A stretch of DNA of 64,000 nt. It comes from Unio delphinus (lineage: Eukaryota > Mollusca > Bivalvia > Unionida > Unionidae). The stretch is from positions 8,698,501 to 8,762,500 of the forward strand of contig JAQISU010000094.1 of NCBI GenBank assembly GCA_029339505.1, given 5' to 3'. The notes beneath the pieces were generated by a model. It did no database searches and was not told where the DNA came from. It saw only the letters and a list, made by a program, of their open reading frames with translations. A program made the translations under genes and the position numbers. Shown here one piece after another: positions 28,001-42,509 of the stretch (positions are counted from its first letter, which is position 1; the number at the start of each line of letters is the position of its first letter).

Positions 28001-31000
28001 TTATGCTCAGGTACTTTTTATCAGAATTGATATTTAAAGAATCTAGTGCTAATTAGTAGGCATTAGTAAATTAGTAACAAGGCATATATCCACTGGTCTT
28101 TCAAGTCAGTGTTATATGGCAATTAAGTCATCTCAGATTTAGACAGATGATTAGACCTAATAGTAGTTAGCTCCATTGATAGAAAATCCTTTTTAAAGAA
28201 AAAATCTCTTCAGACATTTCAGATGTTAATGTCAAAGTCATTTAAAGAAAAGAACATGTTTATTTATTTATTTATTTTTTTGTTTTTGTTCATCAAAATT
28301 GTAAAACAGTTTGCCAGTCAGAATTTTTTTTAGTTATTAGTACCATACATTATTCACACACATGATTCTTGCTGCCAGAAAGAAATCTTGTCATTGTGAT
28401 CTCTTTTGATGTTCAAAATTAGAGTAATAAAGGAGGTAGATAACAGAATCTGCAGATTATTTTGCAAAACCGCATTATTTAACATGCAAAAATGACACTT
28501 ATATTTTCAGTTATTAATGAAGAGTCCCAGTCGACGGGTAGTTGATCTGTTCTCCTTTCAGAATACTCCTTTGTATCAGAAGTTTGACTTCACCTCGTTA
28601 ATTGAGAAAAAGGTACAGTGTTTTATATTAGGATGCTGGAAAAATAAATCTGTCTTAAGCTATGTTCTTAATTAATTTGTTTTAAAACATATATAACCGT
28701 TATATTTCAGTTTCAGTATATATTAGGCAGTTTTTGTGGATATCAATTTGTTACTTTTTGATTTCTTCCAAATACATTAAAATATTTCATATTTAAGTGT
28801 TAAAGTATTGTTGCAATTTACTCTTTGCCTGATAATTAAAACTTTTGTGATTAAAATACTTTCTTTGTTTAAAATAGTCAGAATATTTTATGTTGTTGTC
28901 CATCAATTTATTACCAGTTTGGTTTCCATAAAATAAGTTGACTTTTTCACTACAATCTTTGGGGATGACTTGCACTCATGGAAATGAGGAATCCTGTTGA
29001 TTTTGGCATCCAGAGTGAAAGATCATGGTCACTGACTGAAAATGAAACATGGTTCTGTGCAATAACTCAAGTTCCCAGTATACAGTTAATAAGCTTTGTT
29101 AATTGCTTGCATTCGGAGTCAGAAAAAGATTATTGATTTTGACCATCATTGGTCAAGGTCAATCGACAAAATGACTCAAAATGACTTGAGGTCCTAATTT
29201 GTATTCAGCTTGGGGTGGGGAAACACTATGTCAACTTTAGAGTCAAAAGGTCACAAAACAAGGTCATTGTGACTGAAAAAAATAAAAATAATATCTAAAA
29301 AAAATAAAATCTAAAAAATAACAAACATTCTACATTAAGTACATATCTTTCCAATTATTGTGGATGGCTTCTGCTTAGGGGCAGAAAATTTCCTATAAAA
29401 AATCATCTTAGTAAGAGGACCCGTGAAATTTTTATATGTTATACAATTATCCCAAATCCCAAATATGACCTATTTTACTAACAACAGAAACACCTTTATG
29501 AGTCTTCTTAAGAACAGAATTTGATGGAAAGCATGTTTAAATAAAGGTCTTTTAAGTTTTTCAATGAAGGCAATCAGTATCTAATATGGTTGATTTTTAC
29601 TAGAATATAAACTTTCTTCAATAAGGTCGCAAAAACCTTTGGTAGAATTTTTTAAAGAATTTTGTTGAAAGCATACTGATTTGAATGTCTTTCTTGTTTT
29701 TTACAAGTGATGTTGATCTGTCATGTTATACGCATAGCTGCCAACTGTCCCGTTTTTTCCATATTTGTCCTGTATTTTGGACCTGAATATGGGTGTATGT
29801 CGTTTAATAAAAAAAATAATAATTAAATATCTTTGGAATTTTCAGTTTAGAACAGGCACTTGTTTCTATTTTGATAGAATGTATCACATGTATATACAAA
29901 TACAGTTCTACAATACAATTGGTTCATTCGAAATCAATGCTACCATGCCTGTCGTTATCTGCCATATTAAATTTCACAATAGTTACCACTGTTTCTTCGT
30001 AATATTCAGCTTCTAATCATGTTAAATAGGAAAGTGGAATATTCAGAATTTTCTCCAGGAAAAATAGAAGGAAACAACTGGAAGGACAATTGTGCCATCT
30101 TGTGTAGATTTGTGAAACCAGTAGTAAAGGAGAAAATTTGAAGTTTTGCAAATTGTATAATGTGATTTCGCTATCAGGCATAGAGGCGCCCATGAAATAC
30201 AACAGCACGAAAAAGCTAATAAACATCAGCTTCATGCTTCATCACACACAGCTCAGCCTGAACTTACGACAAATATAAATAGCAGAGAGAACCTTAATGA
30301 ATTCGATCAAAATTTGACTAAATTTCTTTTAGAAATAAACCATTCTTTTTCAGTTACTTTTGTTGCTGGTGATTTCTTTTGAACACTTTTTTCAGACATT
30401 TAAATTGCAAAGGATAATTTTTACGCTTGAATGAAAACAGTTCAGTAAGAAAATCTAAGAATTGAGATCATCAGTGAAAGTTGGTACATTGGAATCGATG
30501 ATTGGAAAAGAAAAAGAACAATAAGGCTCCTATAAACAGCCTGTGTTTGAGTGGTGTGTTACACTCTTGCACCTTCTGAATGGAACATGCTGCAAGTCCA
30601 GAAGGTACAAGTGTGCAACACATGCATCTTTGACATTAAATAATTATGTAAGGCACTGTCCTACTTTACTAATGGTTGTAAATAGTTACACATGCATACA
30701 AATTTTAAAAATCAGTATTTGTTCCTGAAAATCAGTATTTTTGTCACAAGTAGTCAGTATTTTTGTACTCAGGGGTTGGCAGCTATGTATACGACTGAAG
30801 ATAGAGAAAACTTGAAACAATATTTTTAATTCCCTGAAACAGAAAATGTAGTGGATATAGTGATAGCATGGCCATCAGTTTGTCAATCCCTAACGCCATT
30901 GATTTTTCATTTCTGCATCATAACTTCAGCTTCCTTTTGTAAATTTTTTTTGAGTTGGAGCATGATGATGAGGTTATTTTCCAGATAATAGCTGTAGTCT

Positions 31001-34000
31001 TTTTTCAAACCTCATGTGTGCCTGAAGCATTGGTACAGGCAAAATCATATTGATTTTGGCACTGCTTGATATAAGGTCAAAGTAAGTATAGCTTTCTGCA
31101 TGATGTCAAATTTCCGTGACCAAACATGTTTATCAAATTTCATTGGTAGAGAGACGTTGGGCAAACACAGGAGCTATTCTTGCGATATTGGGTGATTCTG
31201 CTCATTAGGTTGAGTTTCCTTGATCAGATTTCAAAAGTAGTCTCTATTTCTCCAGACAAACCTCTCTTTTGATTCTTTGGTCCAGAGGTCAAAGGTCAAG
31301 GTCACTAAGCTAAAGTTATAACCTTTTGTGACTAAAATATGTATATTATTTAAAATCAATATTTAAACTTGTGTATCAAATATTCATCATTATATTATTC
31401 TTGGAAATAAATAATTTTTAATTAATCCATTTTATTTGTAAGTTGTACAAATTTTCCAACAAAGTATCAATTAATATAGTTGTCAGTTGAATTGAATAGG
31501 TGGAACTGAACTTATTTGAATGTAGTGTGATCATATTAAAAGTGTTTTCCTAATGCTGAATGACATTAAAATCTTGGATATTGCAGATCTTTCCACGAGA
31601 CGTTGTGCCAGAAGATTTTTTTCCCATGACAGGAGTTAGTTACAGTTATGCTCAAGATGGAAGACAAATTTATCCACAAGATTCAAGACATAATGATCTT
31701 GATGATGACAGTTTCCCTGATGTAAGATTCTCCTCTTCCCTGTAAATGGGTCTTTGTTGTATTGTATAACATTATTATTTCAAGGGGGATATAGCTTTTT
31801 CTATATTAGCAATCAGTCTGTGTTACATGGAAGTGAAATGTCTGTGAAAATTTCATAAATGTTAAGACCAGACAAATTATAATATCCAATGGGCAACAAT
31901 GCAGAATCAAAATGTCTTAAACTTAGAGGTGTCACCACTGATAATATTATTCCACTATACAGTCATCTGGCCCAAAGGTGTTTGTCCATTAAACTATATT
32001 TGTCACATGTATATAAATCATCAGCTGTTTGAATATTCTCTGATATAGTCTGGAATGTAAAATTTCTAAAATCTGTTTAATTATGGTCAGTGTAGCTTTT
32101 CTCACAAAATTTACTTCAACAACTTAGATTGATAACCACTAAGACTTGAGAAAATAAGAGCTCTGTGATTTTGAGCATGTCAGTGAATTTCAGTTTCATT
32201 TAATGTTTAATTCTGTATTTAATGATGGCAAATGCAGAAATTAATTTACAAATTTGCTACATTTTATGATGTTTTATGGGTTTTTAATTCTTTTAAGGCA
32301 TTGTGAGTGAAACTGGTGATTTATTATGATTTTACTAGTGTACTCCCTTTTTTAATAACAGTTTGGTAAATGAGAACCTAAAAATGCCAGTCATACCTTA
32401 AATACAAAGAAAATTACCCATAATAACATCTAACTACTTTTAAATTGAATTTCTGTTAGGTCTATATTTGTTTGCTAAGAGTTAGACATCCAGCTGACAT
32501 TGACATTTTATTTACCTGTTCAAAGTAACTGAGGTTTTCTGTTGTCATGGATTATAGTTATAATTTAATTTAGGTACTTTTTCAGATAAAAAGGATATTC
32601 CAGCTCAAACATGTTGTATGATATTATAGATATCAATACTCCGTAAACTGTTAATTTTTTTTTCCAATTGCAAGTTATGTCCCTTGAACTTGAAAATATC
32701 GATTTCCAGTCTTCTGATTCTTTTATGCATGTAGACGTCTTGATCATCTATTTTAAATGAACCTTCATTTAACCCTTAACCTCACAGTGTAGGCAGTTGA
32801 TATACATGTACCAAAGTTACAGTTATAAATAGAACACTTGTTTACCTGTTTGACTTCATACAGGTGTGCCTGTTGATTGTTACGATGGTGTAGTATATAT
32901 ACATTCAGCATCAGTTTTAATCATTTTTTCATTTTTGTACCTATCTACTATGTATGGAAAGATTTAAGAGCAAAATGTGATCATTATAGTTGGATAATTA
33001 TTTTTTCACTGAAGAATTTTTTATGCTTTAAAATCTCATTCGCTGTATGGCCATTGAAGCTAGGTGACTGCTGTTTCTCATTCTCAAAATTTAAAGGCAT
33101 ACAACCTAAGTTTTTCGACTTTTTTGTTCTTGCAAATGCATGATATTATGAAAAGTATAGTAGAAATAATGAGTAATTACAGGTAATTCAGTTTCAAAAA
33201 ATGTACATCTGTAAGTTTAATCAATGAAATTATAACGATTTTCTGTACGGATTGCTAATTAATTATGCAGAAACGGAATTTACCAATATTCTCCGAAGTT
33301 GCAGTGTCAAGTGACGTGCGTCAACAAATAATGGAAGTAGAGGTAAGCCTGTGATTCTCTTTTGATGTAATTATTGCCTTATCCTTCGTCTTTCCTTCTC
33401 CTTAGTTCTTTATAGTCACCCACAATATATGTATTGCTTATTGATTTCTCATTATATATGATAAATTACAAGAAGTAGGCAAAAAAGTCAATATGATGGA
33501 AAATCCTGACAATAAGGGGTTCCTAAGGGGCTATTCTTGAAAGTGTTTACTTCTCGTGTTTGTGTGATTCTGTTACGTTGTAAGATAAACCAACTAAAAA
33601 TATGATAATTTGTATCATTGTAATCAGAACCGCTATTAAAAGGTCTCGCTAAAGTCGCTTCTTTGGCTCAGAATAAAGTTGATCTTCTTGGGCAGTTGCA
33701 TTACCACATTACGTTCACGTATCCGATAGTCGATGTTGCGCATTTGTATATTTACATGTTTGCTTCATTGCATAACACAAAAATTAATATTTTCCCACAT
33801 AATATTTAATGGATTTATTTTATTTGGAATTTTTGTTACTGACAATTTTTAAAAAATTTCTGCAGGACTTCGACCTGGTTGTTTTAGATGAAGTCGTGCT
33901 CCTTGTTGCACAGAGGTATATTCAAGATGTCCTGGCAGCAGAAGAAGATAATGATTACAACCAGGGGAAAAGGCATACTGCTAATAGGCAGTATATTTTA

Positions 34001-35676
34001 TGGACTTAACGGATACCTAAGTACTGGCAACAGACATGTCATTCCAAGCTGTTGTATATGGGGTATAATGGATAAATAATTTTGGCCAGTACCATGGCTT
34101 TACACAAGGAAGACTTGGATGATCTATCCAAATATATAATGTGTGAATAATATAATTTATGTTGATTTTCTGTTGTATAAAACATTTCTTTTGTAGTATG
34201 CAATTTTTATTTTGCATGAACAAGTTTTGTTAAACATTTTTTTAGCTACCTACCCACTAAAGAATGATTATATGTATGGCTATGTTTTGAAAGCAACTGT
34301 GAGGAGACTATTTATTAAAAACATAGGATGAATTGAAGTTGACTTGCATTGTCTTGGGATGCAAAGAATAGAAAAAACAAAAGTACACTGGTGAACATGA
34401 TTTTAATCGTGCATATACAGTAACACATTAAGTTAAATGATAAATAATGCATATTCATATTGAGTTGAGAAAGCAAAACTTATTGCAGTGTTTCATGAAT
34501 ACAGATTGGTTTGCAAATATCAACAGAACTACAAACACTAGGATACTATTCTATCCAGACACTGCTCATTAATTACAATATCATGTAATACAAAATGGCT
34601 CTGGAAACAGAATAAGGTTTTTAAGACTAAAATACTAGTTCATCTAAAGCAACCTTGAATGCTTATATCACATATGTGGATCATCAGCCATCTTATTACA
34701 ACTAAATCAAATATACTCGACACCATTTAAAAGCATCAAATTTTCAGTTTTTTAAAATGTGTTCATTTACCATAGAAATAATTATACCCTTTATATGAAT
34801 ACCCAGATGAATGTACACAACTGCATACACTGTAAAACTAACTATTATATATTATGAAATGTACAAAACTTAAGTACAAATGTGCACGTACAGGTATAAC
34901 TTTAATTCAAGAGTACATGTACAGTCAGGCATAAAAAACTGAAGGATATCATCTAAGAATAATTATGGCATATATAGAGGTTTTTCATGTTATTTAGGTT
35001 GGGTGGGGTGCTCCCAATATTATTTAAATTATTACAAAAGACCCCATTGGCATGTTTTTGTGAGGCATTGAAGTAGTGATAGACAGATGCAATGCTCAGA
35101 GCCCCCAGTCAGTGATGCCAACAGTTAAATTAATGAATACACAAAATGTGAAAGTCAAATAAACAACGATTTAATCTCATTAAATAACAGTCATCTCTCA
35201 AATGAAATTCAAATTAAAACCCTATCACTCGTCTTTAACTCGACCAAGTTATGAACTATTTTATCATCTGACTTAGTGTAATAGATTTTCCTCTTGTCCT
35301 GTGTTCCTACTCATCTGTATCATCTTTCTCTGGACTGGTAGTCCAATTTCATTCAGTCCATCACACTTCTGCCTCCATTCTTCCTTTTTCTTTGTCTCCC
35401 AGAGACTTTTTTATGAGAAACTAGTGTACCATTACTATAAATGATTACAGACATCCTATTCCAAAATACTAGACAGTTCTATAGAAATTACATTGATGTT
35501 TTAGTATCCTGTGCTTGGTTTCTATGCTTTTGACTCAAGTGATTACCAATTACTCAATGCCAAACTTTAGTACATTACCTAAACAAACTACTGCAGAGAA
35601 ACAAATATTGAAATTAAGCCTACCCCCATGTATGTTTCCTATTGCATTTCTTTTAAAATTAGGGTAGCTAGGTACT

Positions 35677-35743
<67 letters not shown>

Positions 35744-38700
35744 TGAATAGTATATATAATGTACTAAGTACAATGCAAAACTGGCTCAGATATACATATC
35801 AAATTCAGGAATGCAGGGGTCATGTTACCAGGCGAGGAGACTTTGACCTCTTGATTTTTTAGACGTAAAATGACTGGTTGTACTTTATACCTTCCTCGAT
35901 GTACCCATTAAGTTCTGGCAGTGTTGTAATCCAAGGCTACATGTATTTATGCAATGTTGATACCAATTAGCCTATGCAGACAAACAAACTCTTACACATT
36001 CACAGGGGTGTTTTAATTGCTAACTGACCTTTAACCCTGTTTGCAGCAATATATCACTGCTGAGTTCATGAAATTGGGCCTACTGTACAGTGATGAAAAT
36101 ATACCAAATTCTGTTTCAAAATTGTAAGTGTGTGTGTGATTTGGATTTTTAAGATACCTTTTTCAGTCATATTGCTACGAAGTTTGCAGTATGGCAGTTT
36201 ATAGTGATATTTAGCACTGAGGCATCATGCCACAGACATGTAGCATGACATCCCACCCAGTTACATTATCCTGACAGTAGGACGACCAGTCCATACACTA
36301 ACTCTTAATGCTGAGCACCAAATGAGGCAGCTGTTAATACCATTTTTATGTCTTTGGTATGACCTTGCCAGGGATCAAGGCCTCCACAACCTATTGCATC
36401 TGAGTTGGATGCTCCTACCACTAGGCCACTGGAACGGTCAACACCAGTATGTAAATAGTAATTTGTTGTTAACAAATATAATCAGTATCATTTTTAATTG
36501 ATTTCTTTTTTTATAACAAAAAAAACCCAGAAGTTAACAGCATTTTTTTCTTTATAAAATTAGTTTGAAACTGTATGTGAACCGGTAATAGCAGACATCG
36601 CTGCACCTGTGATAAAACACTTCATTACAATGTATTCTTAAAAAATTGGGCAAATAAATTCAGGAAAATATATAATTTAATTAAAACAAAGTCTAATTAT
36701 TTTGTGTTAGAAAATTTAGCCTAAATATTTAATAATGAAATAAGAAATATGGGACAATACTATGCTGTGGAATTCGAAACAATGTTGTTAAGCTCAATGC
36801 TGTTTTCTGATTTAATTCATTTTCATGAAAATACATACATACATACATACATACATACATACATACATACATACATACATACATACATGGATTGAAGTCA
36901 TTTGCTCCAATGTACATTTTTTCTTCTTCAAAGTATCCTAGAAATCTTTCTGACTGCAATTTTACACAAAACATGTAGAAAATAAAATTATTAAAAGGTA
37001 CTTTATTATGCAATAATACCGACTTGCAATTACACGATTTTAATCTTGTTACTCCTATAAGATTAAATGAATTACAATGAATAGTTTCTGCTGTTCTTTT
37101 TTTTAATACATCATATGGCCAAAATACACTGCATTTACTTCAGTCTAAACATACATATAAGACAAGTATAAATGCAATGGGTATGAAAAGTTTGAAAAGG
37201 TCCTACATCTTGTGGTTCAAATGCATGTTTTTTTTAAAAGCATTAAGAACATAATCAACAGTGGTCTGAAGATAAACTGAATCTTGGAAATCAAACAGAT
37301 GCTGGACTTTGGCTCATAGTAGACACTTCAAGAAAGTCAAAGTCTATATGGGTCCATGGTAGGGATCATTTGTTATCATACAATCACTAGTATAGTCTCT
37401 CCATAACAATTTGATATCAATAGGTGTTACCTGACTAAAAGGCCTAAATCATTTTAACTTAAAATGAGATTTCTGTTTTGTAACAATCTGTTCTGTAGGT
37501 GGTGGTGGTATTGGAGCAAGTACATCAGATATTCACCTATGATCATTTATGACCAAAACAACTGGCTGGTTCATTCCAACTCTATCATCTAACCTCATTT
37601 TCAATATCAGCTTTCTTTGGGTTTGCAGACCATCTCTCACTTTTTTGTTGAATGACCTTTGATATCTGACAAGAAAATACAAACATTTCACTGACAATGT
37701 CATTTTATATTTTTTTTAATTCTCAAAAGTCCAAATAAAAACTGCATTCAATTACATGTAACAAATCATTTTGCTACAGATGAAAATGTAAATATAGCAA
37801 ACCTGTATCTAACCCATATATCATAAAAATGTTTAGATTATTTACAGAATTTTCTAATTAAATTAGACTAATTCTAACCAAAATTGGTTTATGAAATTTA
37901 TTTTAAAAAATTTCTTCTGTAAAAGATTAAATTGTACCACAAACAGATGGTTTTTCAACTTTCAGGTAAAGCATTAATATTTTAACGTAAATGAATTATT
38001 ATGTTAACAAACAAGAATAAAGTTTATTACCTTATCTTTCCATCTGTGTTTACAATCACATCTCTGTCAATATGATTGTTATGATCAAGAGTTGCCAACA
38101 GATTCCTAGCTCTGAAAGCTGGTGGCTTATATGAATATTCTTTGGAGGCATACAATACAATCAAACATCTGGAAATTCTACAGTTCTGCTGTACTTCTGA
38201 AACAAAGTAAAATGACTAAATAAATAAATTGATTCAGATGCAAAGAACTATTTCAAAATTATAAATCCCAGTTAATCTGTTTTGATGAAAATGCCAGTGT
38301 ACAGTAGCTTTATACAGGCAGAGAATAATCAATTCATTCCACCCCAGCAAATTTTTTTCCTTGTCACCTGAAATGGGGGTAGGGTATGCATTTGTGGGCT
38401 AATTTTGAATACATTGAAATACATCTGCTTCCAAGAATTGTTTGCTTAGATATATGCCTAGGTGTGCTAGAAACATCATTCGGCATCTGCATAAGGGTAA
38501 AAGTTGGAGTTTTTTCTTCTTCTGACCCATCATTTTCCTCCTGACCACTTTTTACTTCCAATCCCCAATTTATCCTACTTCTGAAAATGTTTATCTGTCT
38601 GTGTATAGCTCAGACCGATATGAATTAGACTGCAAGCAAAAAAGTAAAAATTCCGGAAACAAACTCTGATTCCAACAATGGGCATGTGCACAAAAATCGG

Positions 38701-39641
38701 GTAAAGCTTGACCCCTCCCTCCCTGTATACATGCATACTTTTTTTTTTTACACACACCCCATCTGCGTACATGCAATTGCCCTCCCCATTCTGTAGAACA
38801 GCCTATATTTAATCCACACAGAAAAGATCAAGGATTAATAATATTATGTATTTAATATAACAGATAGTCCACCAATGTTGAATGTCTGGCTGCATCAAAT
38901 AAATAAGCTGTGTAACTTTAAAAAGTTTGTTGATTGTCCACTAAAACTCAAACACCAACTGAACCCAGTCAAGCAGGTTACATATTAGACAAATTACTAT
39001 CGAGGTATATGTGTAAATACATAATCAGCAGACCTCCCACCCCCATACACAAGCATATGCATTTGGGTAAACCCCCCCTTGCCCTCTCCAAGTGTACTAA
39101 ACGGACAAACCATAACTATGGCCTTAGTGTGGTTTGTATTTATAATACAATGTATTCATATTCTTACAATGATAACCAGTATATCTTCATTTTTTCAATT
39201 ACGCATCAATACTATATTTAAGATATATTGTAATTACACATTTTTAACTTGTATGTTCATACACTGCAAAGAAAGCTTTTGTGGGAGCAATTTTCTGGTT
39301 TATACACAAATACCATCCACAAATACCAATACAATACTATACATGTATATATATGGTTGCTTTTTAGTATACTTAACACGAATATTCTCCTTTTTTGTAT
39401 GTATCACAATTATTTTTGTTAGTATACTTTCTCAAATGGGTTGATAAAACTTTTAGACTTTTCCATCATAACACTTTCCTTCTCCTTAAGTTTTTCAACT
39501 TCAGACAAGACTGAATCCCTTAAAATAAAATTTTGAAATGTGTAAATACTAATGTTGAACTTGGAAATCTTTAGTTTTGTATCAAAAGAAAGCATTATCA
39601 TTTATCTTGGTTATTATAATGGGAATGATAATGCCTCAAGA

Positions 39642-39695
<54 letters not shown>

Positions 39696-42435
39696 TTATT
39701 TAAATGGGTGACTCATTTAGTCAAAAACTATTCTCACTTGAGATTAACTAAAATACAAACAGCATGATGAGGAACATATCAATAACAAAAATGACATGTG
39801 CGAACAATTTACAACAAAAATATTATGCTAAATAAAACAAATCATATTTTAACAAAATGTACAATCTTTTCCAACTGCTAAATATTAAACTAGTATAGAA
39901 TGATACATTTCCAGGTGCATCTACCAAAATATTTGTAAACTAGTAAATATACATAAAATTTAATAAAATGTAGTAATATTTACATAGATGCCATATCTGA
40001 TTCTGATGTGGTTATATCAGAGACAGCAGGAATTTGTATCCTATGAATTGTTGGCCCAGGTGTGGAAGTTGTGGCCATGTCTTCTTTGACAATCCTCTGT
40101 TTCTGATGTTTTCCTTGCACTGGCATTAAATTCAAAACTAATATAGCAAGGGAAAATAAATATTTCATTAGACACAAAAATTTATATATATTTTACAAAT
40201 AATAGTGAATGAATGAATGTTAAATTAAAGTAAACCGGCCCCGGTGGGTCATTATTCACTGTTTTATCTTTCAAAAGAAAGTTATTTAATTTTTCCTGTG
40301 GGGTAAGGAATGATGCCACATCCCCACGGGCATTTATGCACACATAGTGTGCTATTTAATTTGGTCATGCACAAAATATACTTAACTGTATTGCATTACT
40401 TTTATTTACAGTCATCACTATTTACATTATAAATAATTTGTATTAAAAAAAAAAAAACTAGTGTCTGCTTGCCCCTAAATAGTCTTATGGTTGCATGCGA
40501 AAATGAAGATGATCATTAATACCCCTTCGGTAGCCTCAATAAACAGCTGCTGTATGTCATGTACATGCTGATTTCAGCGATATTGTTGCAGGGCTGTGGC
40601 ATTTTATTTCAAGCTAAATGGAATAATGCCAGTTTATATAAAATATGTTATTTTAAGAGGTTTGATAAAGAGTTAACAATACAAAAATAAAACAGCGGTA
40701 TAAAAACTTGACTGTTCATTGCAAAATTGAGACTCACCAGTAACCAGCAAGAATTTGGCGACCTCTGGATTATTTTCTAGGCTCAAAGTGGACTTCTTTT
40801 TATTCCATCATTCATGCTGGTCACCAATACATATGCGTGTGCTGACATAATTTGCCCAAACAGCTTTTTTTCCCTCCTCCTTTCAGAATCTAAGTGTTGG
40901 TTTCGATCTAGTTGCGGACACGCCATTATTTTTGTAAACACGTGTTTGCGCATGGCTAAAATTCTTAATCTTCGGGAGAGGTCAACACAGAGGTTACATG
41001 AATATAGGCGTGGCAAATAGCGAATTTTTGTCTGCAGACAATAATTGAAAATCGCGTATTTTATCACAAAATTACCGATACTAGCCTGATTTCGGCCTCA
41101 GTAACAGCCTGAATCGTAATTTTTCAACTAAATAAGTAATCACGAACAGAAAAAAGAACAAAATAATTTCATTCGTTTTAACTTAGGTTGTATGCCTTTA
41201 ATAGTTTTCTTTGTCTATGTCTACATCACTAAATCATATGAATTTGATAAATTATAAAAACTCAGTGATGCCTACATCAACATGAGAGCCCTTACCTAAG
41301 TTATTGATGCTTTCATAGTCACAATTCTAATTGTGCAAACTCCAGATATTACTGAACTAAACCTGAGGCCTCTATTATGAACAGTGGAGAATCTGACCCA
41401 GTTATTTTAAATAACAGATTACAACTAGAACTTAAACCATGTGATCTGGCATAATGGTCATTCACATCAATGAATGTAATATCTAATAGGGGGATTTCCC
41501 CAAAGATGGTGCTATGAACAGTGGTTCAAAATGGCTAATGTTTACAGCAGGCATCCAAACTCAATTCCATGCAGTTGGGGTAGAGTTGTTCAAAGGTGCT
41601 TCAATGAGAATGGGGCAGAGGCATCAAAAGCAGACCTGCCAACTCTTTCGATTTTGCCACAAGTCTTTTGAAAATTACCCTTAAAATACAGACCTCCAGA
41701 ATAAAAGCAATAATTATGGAAAAATTATCATCATCTAAACTTTTTGCTCATCCGTGCTCAGTTTGGATTTGGGTCTCGTGTTAGAATTAGTGGAATTAAT
41801 CAAGGAACCAGACTAACTTTACAGCATGCTTTAAACTGCACCTTTTTTCTTGCGAAGTGTCTGCATGATCACACTGTTGATTATAGTTTTCTTTGAAAAA
41901 TTGGCATCCAGCAAGCATAGCATATTTAAGATGAAAAAGAACATAAACCTCTTGAAAAGTGTTAATAATCATCACAGAAGAATAGAAAAAAAAAGAGGAA
42001 TATTTTGATCCTTTTGAATTAAAGCACAAAAGGACACAATTATATTTACAAGACATCACCAGTTGATTTGAGTATGTCTCATGGTGGGAGATATGATTGC
42101 TATCATCATGTTAAATGGAAAAAGAATTTCTAGGAATTACATCAAGTTAAGAGAGAGCAACAAAGCTATTGAGTTGCATAAGCATAGCTGCCAACCCTCA
42201 AGATTTTGGTGTGAAATTCATGATTTTTTCAGCGATTCATGAATCACACCACATGCAAAAAATTCATAAATTCCCAATTCTCAATTATTTAAAATATTTA
42301 ATAAAATAACCAATTTCCTGTTAAGCGCTAGTCATGATATTTGCAGGTGCTGAAATGGTCCTGTACTACTGGTTGTGGTATTAGTGAACCATAGTTGATT
42401 GGTACTGTTGGCCTTGTAGCAAGCATTTTAGCGTA

Positions 42436-42509
<74 letters not shown>

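Larger units (their letters stand above)
19203..28510 (+). other. Kinase intron 6
   Basis: Holds hAT relic copy 2, a 56-bp satellite, SINE A copy 2, DIRS copy 2 and a degenerate minisatellite (26395-26720). No host gene seen; 27900-28500 has nothing I can name. Confidence 0.65.
28613..31586 (+). other. Kinase intron 7
   Basis: Contains the 1.1-kb TIR element (29734-30793). Sequences such as AGGTCAAAGGTCAAGGTCAC (31290) and similar at 29150 look like parts of common dispersed repeats. No gene seen. Confidence 0.65.
33091..41201. mobile_element. 8.1-kb DNA transposon with TTAA target duplication (Kolobok-like or other two-gene cut-and-paste element)
   Basis: The left end at 33091 and the reverse complement of the right end at 41201 both read TTAAAGGCATACAACCTAAG and share two further bases, then a TTTTGTTCTT segment a little further in. 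TTAA at both outer edges fits a TTAA-targeting transposase. Genes point inward from each end: a small + ORF on the left and a split - gene on the right. The C-terminal stretch of the - gene (LDHNNH...DGKIRY) recalls the C-end of Kolobok transposases, which also use TTAA; PIF/Harbinger-type two-gene elements are an alternative. A SINE (36128-36455) and a copy of repeat D are nested inside, so it is old. It lies wholly within kinase intron 8. Confidence 0.7.
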
